From: Bradyrhizobium sp.
Lineage (GTDB): Bacteria; Pseudomonadota; Alphaproteobacteria; Rhizobiales; Xanthobacteraceae
Direction of reading: 5' to 3'
Length of the DNA: 31,229 nucleotides
Assembly (NCBI GenBank): GCA_028290305.1
Contig: JAQGKC010000207.1
Coordinates: forward strand, 1-31,229
Shown here: positions 8,063-16,267 of the stretch, in pieces
How the letters are laid out: each line of letters begins with the position of its first letter
Numbering within the stretch: the first letter of the stretch is position 1
Made by a program: the position numbers and the translations under genes
The notes under the pieces: model-generated
Told to the model about the DNA's origin: nothing
Seen by the model: the letters and a program-made list of their open reading frames with translations, nothing else
Database searches by the model: none

Positions 8063-9241
8063 ATGCAAGCACTTTCTGGTATCCGCGTCGTCGAGTTCGG
8101 TCAGATCGCGGCCGGTCCCTTTGCGGGCGTTCTGTTGGCCGATATGGGAGCGGACGTGATCAAGATCGAAGCCCGCGAGGGCGACGGCATGCGTCAGTGG
8201 CCGCCGCAGACCGACGGTTATTCCGAAAATTTTGCCTCGCTCAACCGCAACAAAAGGTCGGTCGTACTCGATCTGAAGAACCCCGAGCACCTCGCACATG
8301 CGCGGGCGCTGTGTGTCGGTGCCGACGTCGTCATCGAAAACTTTCGCCCCGGCGCCATGAACCGCCTCGGGCTTGGATTCGAGGCCCTGAAATTGTTGGC
8401 GCCCTCGCTGGTCTATTGTTCAATTTCCGCGTTCGGGCAGGAGGGGCCGCGCGCCAACGAGGGCGGCTTCGACGTTTCGATCCAGGCCATCGGCGGCGTC
8501 ATGAGCGTCACCGGAGAGCCCGATGGTGCGCCGGTGAAATGCGGCGTGCCTATCAGCGATTTCGCTGCCGGATTGTATGCCGCCTATGCTGTCGTCTGCG
8601 CCCTTCGCAAGGTCGCGAACGGGCAGGGCGGCGGTCACATCGATGTGCCAATGCTCGGTACCACTCTCGGCATCGCGGCGCTGCAGGTGAGTGAATATTT
8701 CGGCACCGGGACCGACCCTCAAAAGCTTGGCTCGGCGCATCCGCGCAACGCGCCCTATCAGGCGTTCCGCTGCGCAAACGGTTATTTTGTCATGGCGGCA
8801 GGAAACAATGAATTATACCGGCGCGCCTGTGAGGCGATCGGACGCAACGAATTAATCGGCGACCCCCGCTTTGCGACGCCAGTCTTGCGGGCGAGAAATC
8901 AAACTGTGCTCAGGGATCTGCTGGAAGATACGTTCGAGACACTGACGGCAGAGGCCTGTCTTGCGCACATGATCGAGGCCGGCGTGCCGTGCGCACCGAT
9001 CAACACTTATTCCCAGGCGCTCGCTGATCCGCAGGTCCAGCACTATGGCTGGGTACAGAAGATGAGCTTGCCGGGGGGCGCCGAGACCCGCGCGTTCACG
9101 GCCCCGATCCGCTACAACGGCGAAGGTGGCCAGGTCTATCGCCGGCCGCCGGCACTCGGTGAGCACACCGACGAAGTGCTGGCAGAACTTGTCGAGCCGC
9201 GGGCTACCGTAGCGGCTCTGCCGATTGGCCGCGCGCGATGA
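8063..9241 (+). CDS. Class III CoA-transferase (CaiB/BaiF, formyl-CoA transferase family)
   Basis: This 392-aa protein transfers CoA from an acyl-CoA donor to a carboxylic acid. Family features are GIRVVEFGQIAAGPFAGVLLADMGADVIKIE at the start, VVIENFRPGAMNRLG near 90-102 and the catalytic Asp137 in GGFDVSIQAIGG. The ATG at 8063 is preferred; an in-frame GTG at 8051 would add four residues, and neither has a strong ribosome site. A longer reading from 7664 only overlaps the SDR gene. Its stop overlaps the next start (ATGA). It probably activates the acid left after earlier oxidation steps, feeding the crotonase and flavoprotein. Confidence 0.92.
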   Translation: MQALSGIRVVEFGQIAAGPFAGVLLADMGADVIKIEAREGDGMRQWPPQTDGYSENFASLNRNKRSVVLDLKNPEHLAHARALCVGADVVIENFRPGAMNRLGLGFEALKLLAPSLVYCSISAFGQEGPRANEGGFDVSIQAIGGVMSVTGEPDGAPVKCGVPISDFAAGLYAAYAVVCALRKVANGQGGGHIDVPMLGTTLGIAALQVSEYFGTGTDPQKLGSAHPRNAPYQAFRCANGYFVMAAGNNELYRRACEAIGRNELIGDPRFATPVLRARNQTVLRDLLEDTFETLTAEACLAHMIEAGVPCAPINTYSQALADPQVQHYGWVQKMSLPGGAETRAFTAPIRYNGEGGQVYRRPPALGEHTDEVLAELVEPRATVAALPIGRAR

Positions 9242-10428
9242 TCGATGACCCGCCCCGCCTGCGACCGAAGTCCCGCCTGATTCATGGCGGGCGACCGGAT
9301 GCGAGGTCGAAAGGGCCGGTCAATCCGCCGATCGTGCGCGCGAGCACGATCCTGCACCGAACCGTCGCCGACATGCGCGGCGTTGAAGCCGAACGCGCGG
9401 CGGGGCACCGCGTGCAAACTTACGGCCGCCGAGGCACCGACACCGGATTCGCTCTTGAGGACGCCTTGACCGATCTCGAGCATGGCCACGGCGCGCGGCT
9501 AACCGCGTCGGGACTCGCAGCCAATGCGTTGGTGTTTCTGAGTTATCTCAAGCCCGGCGATCATGTCGCGATTTCAGATGGCGTGTATGGGCCGGTGCGC
9601 CGCTTCGCAAAGAATTTTCTTACCACCTATGGCATCGCTTACGACTTCTTCCCCGCCAATGGTTCCGATCTGGAATCCTTCCTGCGTCCGCAGACGAAAC
9701 TTGTCTATCTGGAATGTCCGGGTTCTTCGCTGTTCGAAATCGCCGATTTGCCGAGGCTGGGGGCCATTGCGCACGACCTTGGCATTACAGTTGCGGTTGA
9801 CAGCACATGGGGATCGGGCTGGACTTACCATCCCCTGATCCTTGGCGCCGATGTCTCGATCCTGTCGGCCACAAAATATCTCGCCGGCCATTCGGACGTG
9901 CTGCTGGGCGCGGTCGTCACCAATGAAGCGGCATGGCCGGCACTTGATGGCATGGCGGAATTGATGGGCGCGGCCTGTTCTCCGGAGGATGCCTATCTGG
10001 TGCTGCGCGGCCTGCGGACGCTCGGGGTGCGTCTTGGCGAGCACGAGCGCAACGCCCGGATTCTGGCAGACTGGTTTGTCGCTCAGCCGTGGGTAAAACG
10101 TGTCTATTTTCCACCGCTGGAAAATCATTCGGCCCATGCGTTGTGGCGCCGCGACTTTTCCGGAGCCTGCGGCCTGTTCTCGGTCGAGTTCGGCGGCGTC
10201 GGTGAACCGGTGGTTGAGAAATTTCTCGATCGGCTGAATCTGTTCGGGCTTGGCTCTTCATGGGGCGGTTTCGAAAGCCTCGCACGCCCCGAACCGTGGG
10301 CGACGTTGCGCACGGCCTCGCCCAATCCGGCAGGCCCCCTGGTACGTTTTCATGCCGGCCTGGAAGATGTTGAGGATCTTCTCACTGATCTGCAGGCCGC
10401 CGCCGCAACATTTGCCGAAGCCCGTTGA
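9238..10428 (+). CDS. metC: PLP-dependent cystathionine beta-lyase (MetC-type C-S lyase)
   Basis: This 396-aa enzyme of the Cys/Met-metabolism PLP family is closest to MetC. It has the YGRRGTDT motif (Tyr62 and Arg64 bind PLP phosphate across subunits), Asp188 under the pyridine ring (AVDST) and the Schiff-base Lys213 in SATKYLAGHSDVLLG, which closely follows the E. coli MetC pattern. MetC enzymes cleave cystathionine and many other cysteine S-conjugates into a thiol and 2-aminoacrylate. Location inside a catabolic operon with ridA, a CoA-transferase and an importer argues for a degradative C-S lyase rather than methionine synthesis. The gene symbol denotes family only. Confidence 0.9.
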   Translation: MIDDPPRLRPKSRLIHGGRPDARSKGPVNPPIVRASTILHRTVADMRGVEAERAAGHRVQTYGRRGTDTGFALEDALTDLEHGHGARLTASGLAANALVFLSYLKPGDHVAISDGVYGPVRRFAKNFLTTYGIAYDFFPANGSDLESFLRPQTKLVYLECPGSSLFEIADLPRLGAIAHDLGITVAVDSTWGSGWTYHPLILGADVSILSATKYLAGHSDVLLGAVVTNEAAWPALDGMAELMGAACSPEDAYLVLRGLRTLGVRLGEHERNARILADWFVAQPWVKRVYFPPLENHSAHALWRRDFSGACGLFSVEFGGVGEPVVEKFLDRLNLFGLGSSWGGFESLARPEPWATLRTASPNPAGPLVRFHAGLEDVEDLLTDLQAAAATFAEAR

Positions 10429-10434
10429 ACGAAG

Positions 10435-11166
10435 ATGCTGGAGCTCACCATCACATCTGGTCTCGCCACCATCAGCCTGCAGCGCGCCACCCGCGGCAAC
10501 GCGTTGGCGAGCGACCTTGTTGAGCGACTGCTGGACATGCTGCCGCGAACCTGGTGTGATCCTGCCGTTCACACCGTGATCTTGCGCGGCGAGGGCAAGC
10601 ATTTCTGCACGGGTTTCGATCTCGACGGGCTCGATCGGCAAAGCGACGGAGACCTGTTGTATCGTTTTGTACGCATCGAGTTGCTGTTGGCGCTGCTCTG
10701 GCACGCACCTATTCGCACCGTCGCGATTGCGGCCGGCCGGACCTGGGGCGCCGGCGCCGACATGGCGGCCGCGTGCGACATCCGCGTGGCTTGCTCGGCC
10801 ACCCGGTTTCGCTTTCCGGGTGCCGGCTTTGGCATCGTGCTTGGCACGCGGCGACTTGCCGCACGGGTCGGCGAGGATCTTGCGCGACGTTGGTTGACGG
10901 AGGGCACCGAGATTTCGGCGCAGCAAGCCCTTGTGGCGGGCCTGACAACCGACATCGTAGAGCCCGAGGACCGCGAGGCCTGGCTCGCCGCGCAATTGTT
11001 GGAGCCAAAGGTCGACCAGCGCACGATCGCGGCGCTTCATCGTGCCAGCCGCGCCGATCTGCGCGATGCCGACCTGGCGGCATTGGTGCGGTCGGCGGCG
11101 AAGCCCGGACTGCGTGAACGTATCGCGGATTATGCCAGCCGTCCGCGCCAAGGAGCGATGTCATGA
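10435..11166 (+). CDS. Enoyl-CoA hydratase/isomerase (crotonase) family protein, non-canonical active site
   Basis: This 243-aa protein has the crotonase fold. The first oxyanion-hole segment is GKHFCTGFDL (54-63) and the second is GRTWGAGADMAAACD (101-115). The two glutamates that hydrate enoyl-CoA are not conserved: the first is Asp109 (GADM in place of GCEL), and the second position is Gly129 (RFPGAG in place of the usual xPE). It may therefore be an isomerase, hydrolase, decarboxylase or lyase rather than a hydratase. It follows the C-S lyase by 6 bp, and an AAGGAG sequence at its 3' end serves the next reading frame. Confidence 0.85.
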   Translation: MLELTITSGLATISLQRATRGNALASDLVERLLDMLPRTWCDPAVHTVILRGEGKHFCTGFDLDGLDRQSDGDLLYRFVRIELLLALLWHAPIRTVAIAAGRTWGAGADMAAACDIRVACSATRFRFPGAGFGIVLGTRRLAARVGEDLARRWLTEGTEISAQQALVAGLTTDIVEPEDREAWLAAQLLEPKVDQRTIAALHRASRADLRDADLAALVRSAAKPGLRERIADYASRPRQGAMS

Positions 11167-11204
11167 GTTCGGTCCCGCGCGTACCATGCCCGATGTACCC
11201 ATGA
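11163..11204 (+). CDS. Possible 13-aa leader peptide linking the crotonase and small-protein genes
   Basis: An ATG at 11163 overlaps the crotonase stop (ATGA) and has the best ribosome site of the neighbourhood (AAGGAG at 11151-11156). It encodes only MSSVPRVPCPMYP, and its TGA then overlaps the ATG at 11201 of the next small gene. The chain of two overlaps suggests translational relay. It may instead be the remnant of a frameshifted longer start for that gene. Confidence 0.35.
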   Translation: MSSVPRVPCPMYP

Positions 11205-11344
11205 GCGAGGCCATGATGGACAACAAATTTATCAAATGCGCAGAGGACGAACTGGGGAATGCCCGGGCGCGCTCGGTGCCGGCGCGGCTGCGCAACCTGT
11301 GCGCGCTCGGCGACGCTCGCGATTTGCTGGCGGCCGCACGATGA
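11201..11344 (+). CDS. Small protein of unknown function (47 aa)
   Basis: I do not recognise this protein. From the ATG at 11201 it has 47 residues, with an acidic, Met-rich start (MSEAMMDNKF) and a basic, Arg/Leu/Ala-rich second half (RARSVPARLRNLCALGDARD), two Cys, and no membrane segment or signal peptide. An in-frame ATG at 11186 would give 52 residues. Its stop overlaps the flavoprotein ATG (ATGA), and its start overlaps the possible leader stop, so it fills the gap between two enzyme genes exactly. It could be a small accessory subunit of the flavoprotein/2Fe-2S enzyme or simply a coupling ORF. Conservation in other genomes would decide. Confidence 0.5.
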   Translation: MSEAMMDNKFIKCAEDELGNARARSVPARLRNLCALGDARDLLAAAR

Positions 11345-13098
11345 GCGCACACCCGGCCCTAAAGCGCGTCGATGTCGCCGTGCTCGGCAGCGGCGCCGCC
11401 GGTTTGCTTGCCGCCACGGAAGCCGCGATCCAGGGCGCCAGCGTCGTCGTGCTCACCAAAGGACAGGTCGGCCGCTCCGGCGCGACTGCGACCATCACCG
11501 GCGATATCTCGGTCGACGGCTCGACCATTAAGCGGCTCGGTCTCGCGGGTGATACCGCCGACAGTGTCGAGCGTTTCTACGAAGATACGCTGGCCGGTGG
11601 CGCAAATATAAACGATCCCGTGCTGGCGCAGGCCATGGTCGAAGGCGTCGGCGCCGAACTTGGTCTGTTGCTCGACGCCGGTCTCAAGGTCGCCGGCATT
11701 GGTCACGCGCCCGGACATCGCCACCCGCGAGGCGTTCTCGTTTCGGGCATGCAGATGCTGCAGATCCTGACACGAAATGCGATGAAGGCCGGCGTGCGGT
11801 TTCGTGACGAGTTTTATGCAACCGACATCCTGGTCGGCGCCGAAGGGGCTGCGGCGGGGATCGCGGGTATCGATTTGCGCAGCGGCAATCCGTCCGGTGT
11901 GGAGGCAACGTCGGTCGTACTCGCCACCGGTGGCGGCGCCATGTCCTATCCCATCACCACGGCGCCGGAAGAGTTGGTCGGCGACGGCTATCGTATGGCG
12001 TTCGAAGCTGGCGCCGAGTTGATCGACATGGAGATGGTGCAATTTCTGCCATGTTGTCTTGTCGACCCACCGCTGTGGCGGGGCATTCAATTCCCATGGA
12101 TCATCGGCCCACAGAGCGGGACAAGGGCCTGGCTGCTTAATCGCTACGGCGAACGTTTCATGGCGCGCTACGATCCCGAGCGCATGGAAATATCGACGCG
12201 CGACATCATCTCCATTGCATGCGTCCGCGAGGTGCTCGAAGGCCGCGGTGGGCCCAATGGGGGTGTGTTCATGTCGTGGGCGCATCTTCCGCGCGACATC
12301 CTCGACTTCCTGCCGCAGTGGTATGGAAAACCGTTGCTGCACGCGAACTGGACCTGGGAAGGTTTCGATTTCGCGCCGCTGGTCGAGCGTATTCGGCAGG
12401 GCTATGCCGTCGAGGTCGCACCTGCGAGCCATTTCCACATGGGTGGCGTGCGCACCGACGCTGTCGGCGAAAGCCGCGTGCCGGGTCTGTTCGCCTGCGG
12501 CGAAGTGGCAGGCGGGGTACATGGAGCCAATCGCCTGTCGGGCAATGCTTGCAGTCAGTTCCTTGTACAGGGACGCCGCACCGGGCGCGCCGCCGCGATC
12601 CGCGCCCGAGCTTCCGGCGCGGTGCTACCGCCCGATGTCTGGGGCAACGTCGTTGAGCGCATCGAACGTCCGCTGGTATTGCGCCAGGGCATCGCGCCGC
12701 ATGAGGTAAGGAGCCGCATTCAGGCGCTTACCAAAAGCGTAGTTAACGTGGTGCGGAATGGAGATGACCTCTCCGCCGCGCTGGAAGAAATAACAACGAT
12801 CCGGACGCAGGAACTTCCGCGACTGGTTTCTCCCAGCACGGACCGGCCCTATAACCGCGGCTGGATTGACGCCTTGGAGACCCGCAGCGCCGCACTCGCG
12901 GCCGAGTCGATCGCACTGTGCGCGCTGTCGCGGCGTGAAAGCCGTGGCGCGCATTTCCGCACTGATTTTCCGGCAGCGGACGCACAGTTCGCATTCAACA
13001 GCGTGGTGTCATCGGTGGATGGCGCGCCAGCGCATCGGTTCGTGCCGATGCAGGGAAGGGCGCAACCGGCGGCGCCGGTTGTCAAGACCGTGGCATGA
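11341..13098 (+). CDS. FAD-binding fumarate reductase/succinate dehydrogenase-like flavoprotein
   Basis: This 585-aa flavoprotein resembles the catalytic subunit of succinate dehydrogenase/fumarate reductase. It has the FAD motif GSGAAG (16-21), the capping-domain region, HFHMGGVRTD (His364, His366), the FAD-binding GEVAGGVHGANRLSGNA, and the helical C-terminal domain with ESRGAHFRTDFP (533-544). The His that carries covalent FAD in SdhA is absent (GRSGATATITGD in its place), so FAD is probably non-covalent. No membrane anchor genes are nearby, and the partner at 13109 is a 2Fe-2S protein only. It probably reduces or desaturates an acyl intermediate of this pathway in the cytoplasm. The upstream in-frame start at 11236 is rejected because it overlaps the small gene. 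Confidence 0.9.
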   Translation: MSAHPALKRVDVAVLGSGAAGLLAATEAAIQGASVVVLTKGQVGRSGATATITGDISVDGSTIKRLGLAGDTADSVERFYEDTLAGGANINDPVLAQAMVEGVGAELGLLLDAGLKVAGIGHAPGHRHPRGVLVSGMQMLQILTRNAMKAGVRFRDEFYATDILVGAEGAAAGIAGIDLRSGNPSGVEATSVVLATGGGAMSYPITTAPEELVGDGYRMAFEAGAELIDMEMVQFLPCCLVDPPLWRGIQFPWIIGPQSGTRAWLLNRYGERFMARYDPERMEISTRDIISIACVREVLEGRGGPNGGVFMSWAHLPRDILDFLPQWYGKPLLHANWTWEGFDFAPLVERIRQGYAVEVAPASHFHMGGVRTDAVGESRVPGLFACGEVAGGVHGANRLSGNACSQFLVQGRRTGRAAAIRARASGAVLPPDVWGNVVERIERPLVLRQGIAPHEVRSRIQALTKSVVNVVRNGDDLSAALEEITTIRTQELPRLVSPSTDRPYNRGWIDALETRSAALAAESIALCALSRRESRGAHFRTDFPAADAQFAFNSVVSSVDGAPAHRFVPMQGRAQPAAPVVKTVA

Positions 13099-13108
13099 GG
13101 ATCGCCCC

Positions 13109-13477
13109 ATGAAGATCACCATCGTGCGCGAGCAGGCCGGAAATTCTGTCGAGGCGCGACGCGATACGTTCGAGCTCCCCGATTTCGGTCCGACCAGCAT
13201 TAGCAGTGCCCTGCAATATGTGGCGCGGCATATCGATTCGAGCATAGGCTATTATCTGTCCTGTCGGCGAGGCATGTGCGCCTGCTGCGTCGTGCGCGCC
13301 AACGGCAGGATTGAAACTGCGTGCGTCGTCCCGGTCACCGACGGCATGGTGATCGAACCGATCCGCCGCGATTTGTTGGTCGCCGATACCGTGGTCGATC
13401 TCAGCATGGCCCGCAACGCCCGGTTCGATTTTGACGACATCGACGGCGATTCGCTGGTTGACCGCGCCTCAACATGA
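13109..13477 (+). CDS. 2Fe-2S ferredoxin-like protein (SdhB/FrdB N-terminal domain only)
   Basis: This 122-aa protein has the plant-type 2Fe-2S cluster motif of SdhB: C52-x4-C57-x2-C60-x11-C72 (CRRGMCACC), with an extra Cys59. The C-terminal domain that holds the 4Fe-4S and 3Fe-4S clusters in true SdhB/FrdB is missing, although the gene is complete. It lies 10 bp after the flavoprotein and overlaps the next gene by 4 bp. It should pass electrons between the flavoprotein and an unknown donor or acceptor. The ATG at 13109 has GAGGA about 10 bp upstream; a longer frame from 12866 only overlaps the flavoprotein gene. Confidence 0.88.
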   Translation: MKITIVREQAGNSVEARRDTFELPDFGPTSISSALQYVARHIDSSIGYYLSCRRGMCACCVVRANGRIETACVVPVTDGMVIEPIRRDLLVADTVVDLSMARNARFDFDDIDGDSLVDRAST

Positions 13478-15123
13478 TGATCCTTCACGCTGACTGGTCG
13501 TACATCGAGCAGGAATTCGAATGCGGACTGCGCGACCGCTTTCTGATGCCGGTGCGTTCATTCGATAACGCGAAATCGGTAACGCCATTTATTCTCGAGG
13601 CCGGTGGGAGGCGCACCGCGTTGTTCGTTCATGTCGAGCACGGCAACGCCAAAGCGGCGATGCTACCGCCGACGATCGGGCAGGTGTTTTACCGGCCGTA
13701 CTTCACCTTCGAGCCGACGCTGCATGGGCCTGTGCATGCGACGCTGAGCGACGCGATCTGCGATCTCGCGCAGGGCGAAAGCGCGTTGCGGATCGATGCC
13801 AAATTGCCGATGACGGTGGCGATCGACCTTGCCCGCACCTTCACGGTCTCGCATGAAGAACTATTTGATGCCGGACCCGTCACGCTCCGGCAAGTCTCGG
13901 CCTCGGCTACCGCTGCGATGCTTGCGGCGTGGCGTCCTTCGGCGGGTCGCGCCGCACAGCGGCTGCTGACACGTTCGCCGGTGCGCGACCGCATCACGCC
14001 TTACCTTGACGTTCCCGAACAAGATCGCTTTGCGGCGCTCGATCGCTTGCTTTCGGCTAACGGCATCGACGCGCTGGTGCTGACCACAAGGCTGAACATT
14101 CAGGAGGTCGCGGGCGTGCCGATGCGGGCCAAGCGCGCACCGCTTGCGGCGTTTTATATTCCGGGTGGGAGCGCCTGGGTGGTGGAAGCCGGCACAGGCG
14201 GCTCAGGAAAGACCTTTTCATCGCCTCGGGCGGCTTTCGCGGACATTTGCGCCGCCGGGCGCGTGGCCTGCGAAATGGACGACATCGGCTTCGGCCTGTT
14301 TGCGAGCCTTGGACTCGACGCGCGCGAGACGGTCGCTGCCGACATCCTTCTGCGCCGCTGGCGCGATCACAATACGCTGCCGGATCTTGCCTTTTATATC
14401 ATTGCGGCTCGGGCGTCCGCGCGGGCAATGGAGAGAGCTCTGGAATTCGCCGGGAACGCCATCGATGCCGGCCGCCCTGTTACCGAGATGGACGCTTACA
14501 AAGTCTATTTCGATACGCTGCACGCTTCAGTCATGGAGGTTGCTCCCGAACTGCGGGTCGGAAAGACTCTCACCAATTTCCATTCCGGGGCGCGCACAAT
14601 CTTTCCGGCCAATGCGGCGGCTGCGCCATTGTCGGCGGAGGCTAATATGCTGAAGCTCGATACCGGTTGCCTCCTGTTCGATCCGCAAGGAGTTCTGCTC
14701 GGCTGCTCTGATATCGCTCGTACGTTGGCGCTGTCGGACGCGGGTCGCGAACTGTACGCGCTATTTCAGCGCGGCGTGCGCGATACCTTGATACCCGCAT
14801 GCAAGGTCGGCGCCCGTGGCGATGCGATCCATGGCGCAGGCGTCGAGGCAATTTGGGGGGCAGCGTCCAAGCCGGTCGACAATCCCCTGTTCGTCGACCT
14901 GCCGGATCCGGTCGCCGGCTACGATCGCGACGTCGGCCATCTGCTTGGCAAGAATAACCTCGCGCATTTGACCTTCACCAGCCGCACCCGGGATTCGCTT
15001 AGCGAAGGGATGATCGCCTGTTGCGAGTATCAATGGCCGATCGCGGGCCACGCGATTGCTTACGAGGACACTTGCCTGGTGACGTCCTTCGGCGGCTTGA
15101 ACCTGACATCGGATAAATCTTGA
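13474..15123 (+). CDS. M24-family metallopeptidase-like protein (Xaa-Pro aminopeptidase/creatinase fold)
   Basis: This 549-aa protein is last in the operon and joined to the 2Fe-2S gene by an ATGA overlap. The C-terminal half is a pita-bread M24 domain with all five metal ligands: D396 (LKLDTG), D413 (SDIART), H489 (GHLLGKN), E518 (CCEYQWP) and E531 (AYEDTCL). The spacing D396-D413 is longer than the usual 11 residues, and GHLLG replaces the usual GHGIG. The N-terminal half is the creatinase-type domain (VLTTRLNIQEVAGVP), preceded by about 170 extra residues. M24 enzymes cleave peptide bonds before Pro or hydrolyse small C-N bonds, as creatinase does. Here it may trim or hydrolyse the imported compound. 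Confidence 0.85.
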   Translation: MMILHADWSYIEQEFECGLRDRFLMPVRSFDNAKSVTPFILEAGGRRTALFVHVEHGNAKAAMLPPTIGQVFYRPYFTFEPTLHGPVHATLSDAICDLAQGESALRIDAKLPMTVAIDLARTFTVSHEELFDAGPVTLRQVSASATAAMLAAWRPSAGRAAQRLLTRSPVRDRITPYLDVPEQDRFAALDRLLSANGIDALVLTTRLNIQEVAGVPMRAKRAPLAAFYIPGGSAWVVEAGTGGSGKTFSSPRAAFADICAAGRVACEMDDIGFGLFASLGLDARETVAADILLRRWRDHNTLPDLAFYIIAARASARAMERALEFAGNAIDAGRPVTEMDAYKVYFDTLHASVMEVAPELRVGKTLTNFHSGARTIFPANAAAAPLSAEANMLKLDTGCLLFDPQGVLLGCSDIARTLALSDAGRELYALFQRGVRDTLIPACKVGARGDAIHGAGVEAIWGAASKPVDNPLFVDLPDPVAGYDRDVGHLLGKNNLAHLTFTSRTRDSLSEGMIACCEYQWPIAGHAIAYEDTCLVTSFGGLNLTSDKS

Positions 15124-15130
15124 TGTGCGG

Positions 15131-15400
15131 CTACGAATGTTGACCGGGCAATACCGCGAGCGCGATCATACCTGCATGGGCCTTCCATCTACCGTCGGTA
15201 TGGGCAACGATGCCGGCCAGATGGCCGTGCAGGTCGATCGACAGGCTTTTGCAGCTCTCTTCTTCCGCCACTGGCGTCAGCACGATCTTGTCGGCCAGTT
15301 GGCGGATGATATCCGCCACCTTCACATGACATGCACGTGCTCATCGCGCATCGCCTTCGCGAAGCTGCAAATTCGCGTCCGGACAACGGTGACGTTAATG
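15131..15400 (-). pseudogene. Remnant of a serine site-specific recombinase (C-terminal end)
   Basis: On the minus strand, 15325 to 15131 encodes a 64-residue tail, starting KVADIIRQLADKIVLTPV and containing LSIDLHGHLAGIVA. It resembles the last segment of large serine recombinases (IRxLxxxIxLTP...LxGxLAGIL). Just upstream, in another frame (about 15322-15400), is RICSFAKAMRDEHVHV, which fits the preceding coiled-coil segment, so a frameshift lies near 15322-15328. No catalytic domain is present. The rest of 15124-15576 holds no gene I can support. It marks an old mobile-element insertion between two operons. Confidence 0.55.
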
Positions 15401-15576
15401 CGTGGCAAGCCGCCAAAGGACCTTGCCCGCCTTGTAAAAAAGCGCGTTAAGCAGATTCCACGCCCGCGTAGCCTTCGCCTGCGTCTGCCGGTGCGCTGAT
15501 GAATCTTTGGAACACTATCAGATTTATCGTTGCCACACGGGCGAGCGCTTGCCCGTCGCACCTGGAGGCGCGGCAG

Positions 15577-16245
15577 CTACGCGACCTGTGCTTGCTCGGA
15601 CCGCAACGATTGCAACGTGAGCGTTTCCGTCAGGCGCAAATGTTCCGTCATCCGCTCGGTCGCCAAGGTCACGTTACGGCTGAGGACGGCCTCCGCGAGC
15701 TTGCTGTGCTCGTCCCGCAGATCGCGGTCGTCGTCCGACATTCGGATGTTGATGAGCCGATAACGCTCGCCTTGCACGAAGAGCTGTTCGCGAATTCGCA
15801 GTAGCCAGGGGCTGTCGCACGCCGCTACCAGCGCAGAGTGGAAGCGGGCGTGCGCAAGGGTCCAATCGTCGCTGACCTCCTGAGTATCGTGCGGGGTCCG
15901 GCTCAGGGCATGATTGGCGGCCACGATGCCGGCCTCCCAACTGACGTCACCTTCGCTCATCGCGCGCCGAAGGCATTTCAACTCGATGTCGATGCGTACT
16001 TCGGTGAGGTCGCGAACGTCCTCGGCGTTGATCGGGGCGACCCGGAAGCCGCGCTGCGGTTCGGCAATCACGAGCGACTCCGCCGAGAGCCGCGACAACG
16101 CCTCCCGGACCACGCTTGGGCTGACGCTGAGCGACGCGGCCAATTCCTGGATTCGGAGCTTTCGACCCGGCTCCAGCCGCCCGGCGAGAATATCGGAGCG
16201 TACGTGATGGTAGACGGAAACCGTTCGGCTGGGTGAATCGGGCAT
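15577..16245 (-). CDS. GntR-family transcriptional regulator (FadR/FCD type)
   Basis: This 222-aa regulator has an N-terminal winged helix-turn-helix at about 10-75 (YHHVRSDILAGRLEPGRKLRI, then SVSPSVVREALSRLSAESLV). An all-helical FCD effector domain follows, with the metal- or acid-binding pattern of this class (RIDIELKCLRRA, then HARFHSALVAACDSPWL). FCD regulators usually respond to carboxylic acids. It is divergent from the DUF485-symporter genes, so it probably represses uptake of a carboxylate until the ligand is present. An inverted repeat 22 bp upstream of its ATG is a candidate operator. Confidence 0.93.
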   Translation of the reverse strand: MPDSPSRTVSVYHHVRSDILAGRLEPGRKLRIQELAASLSVSPSVVREALSRLSAESLVIAEPQRGFRVAPINAEDVRDLTEVRIDIELKCLRRAMSEGDVSWEAGIVAANHALSRTPHDTQEVSDDWTLAHARFHSALVAACDSPWLLRIREQLFVQGERYRLINIRMSDDDRDLRDEHSKLAEAVLSRNVTLATERMTEHLRLTETLTLQSLRSEQAQVA

Positions 16246-16267
16246 CCTAGCAAGGTGACATCACGCT

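Noticed and set aside
15125..15499. Plus-strand 124-residue frame after the M24 gene
   Set aside because: No motif or ribosome site was seen, while the opposite strand carries recombinase similarity.
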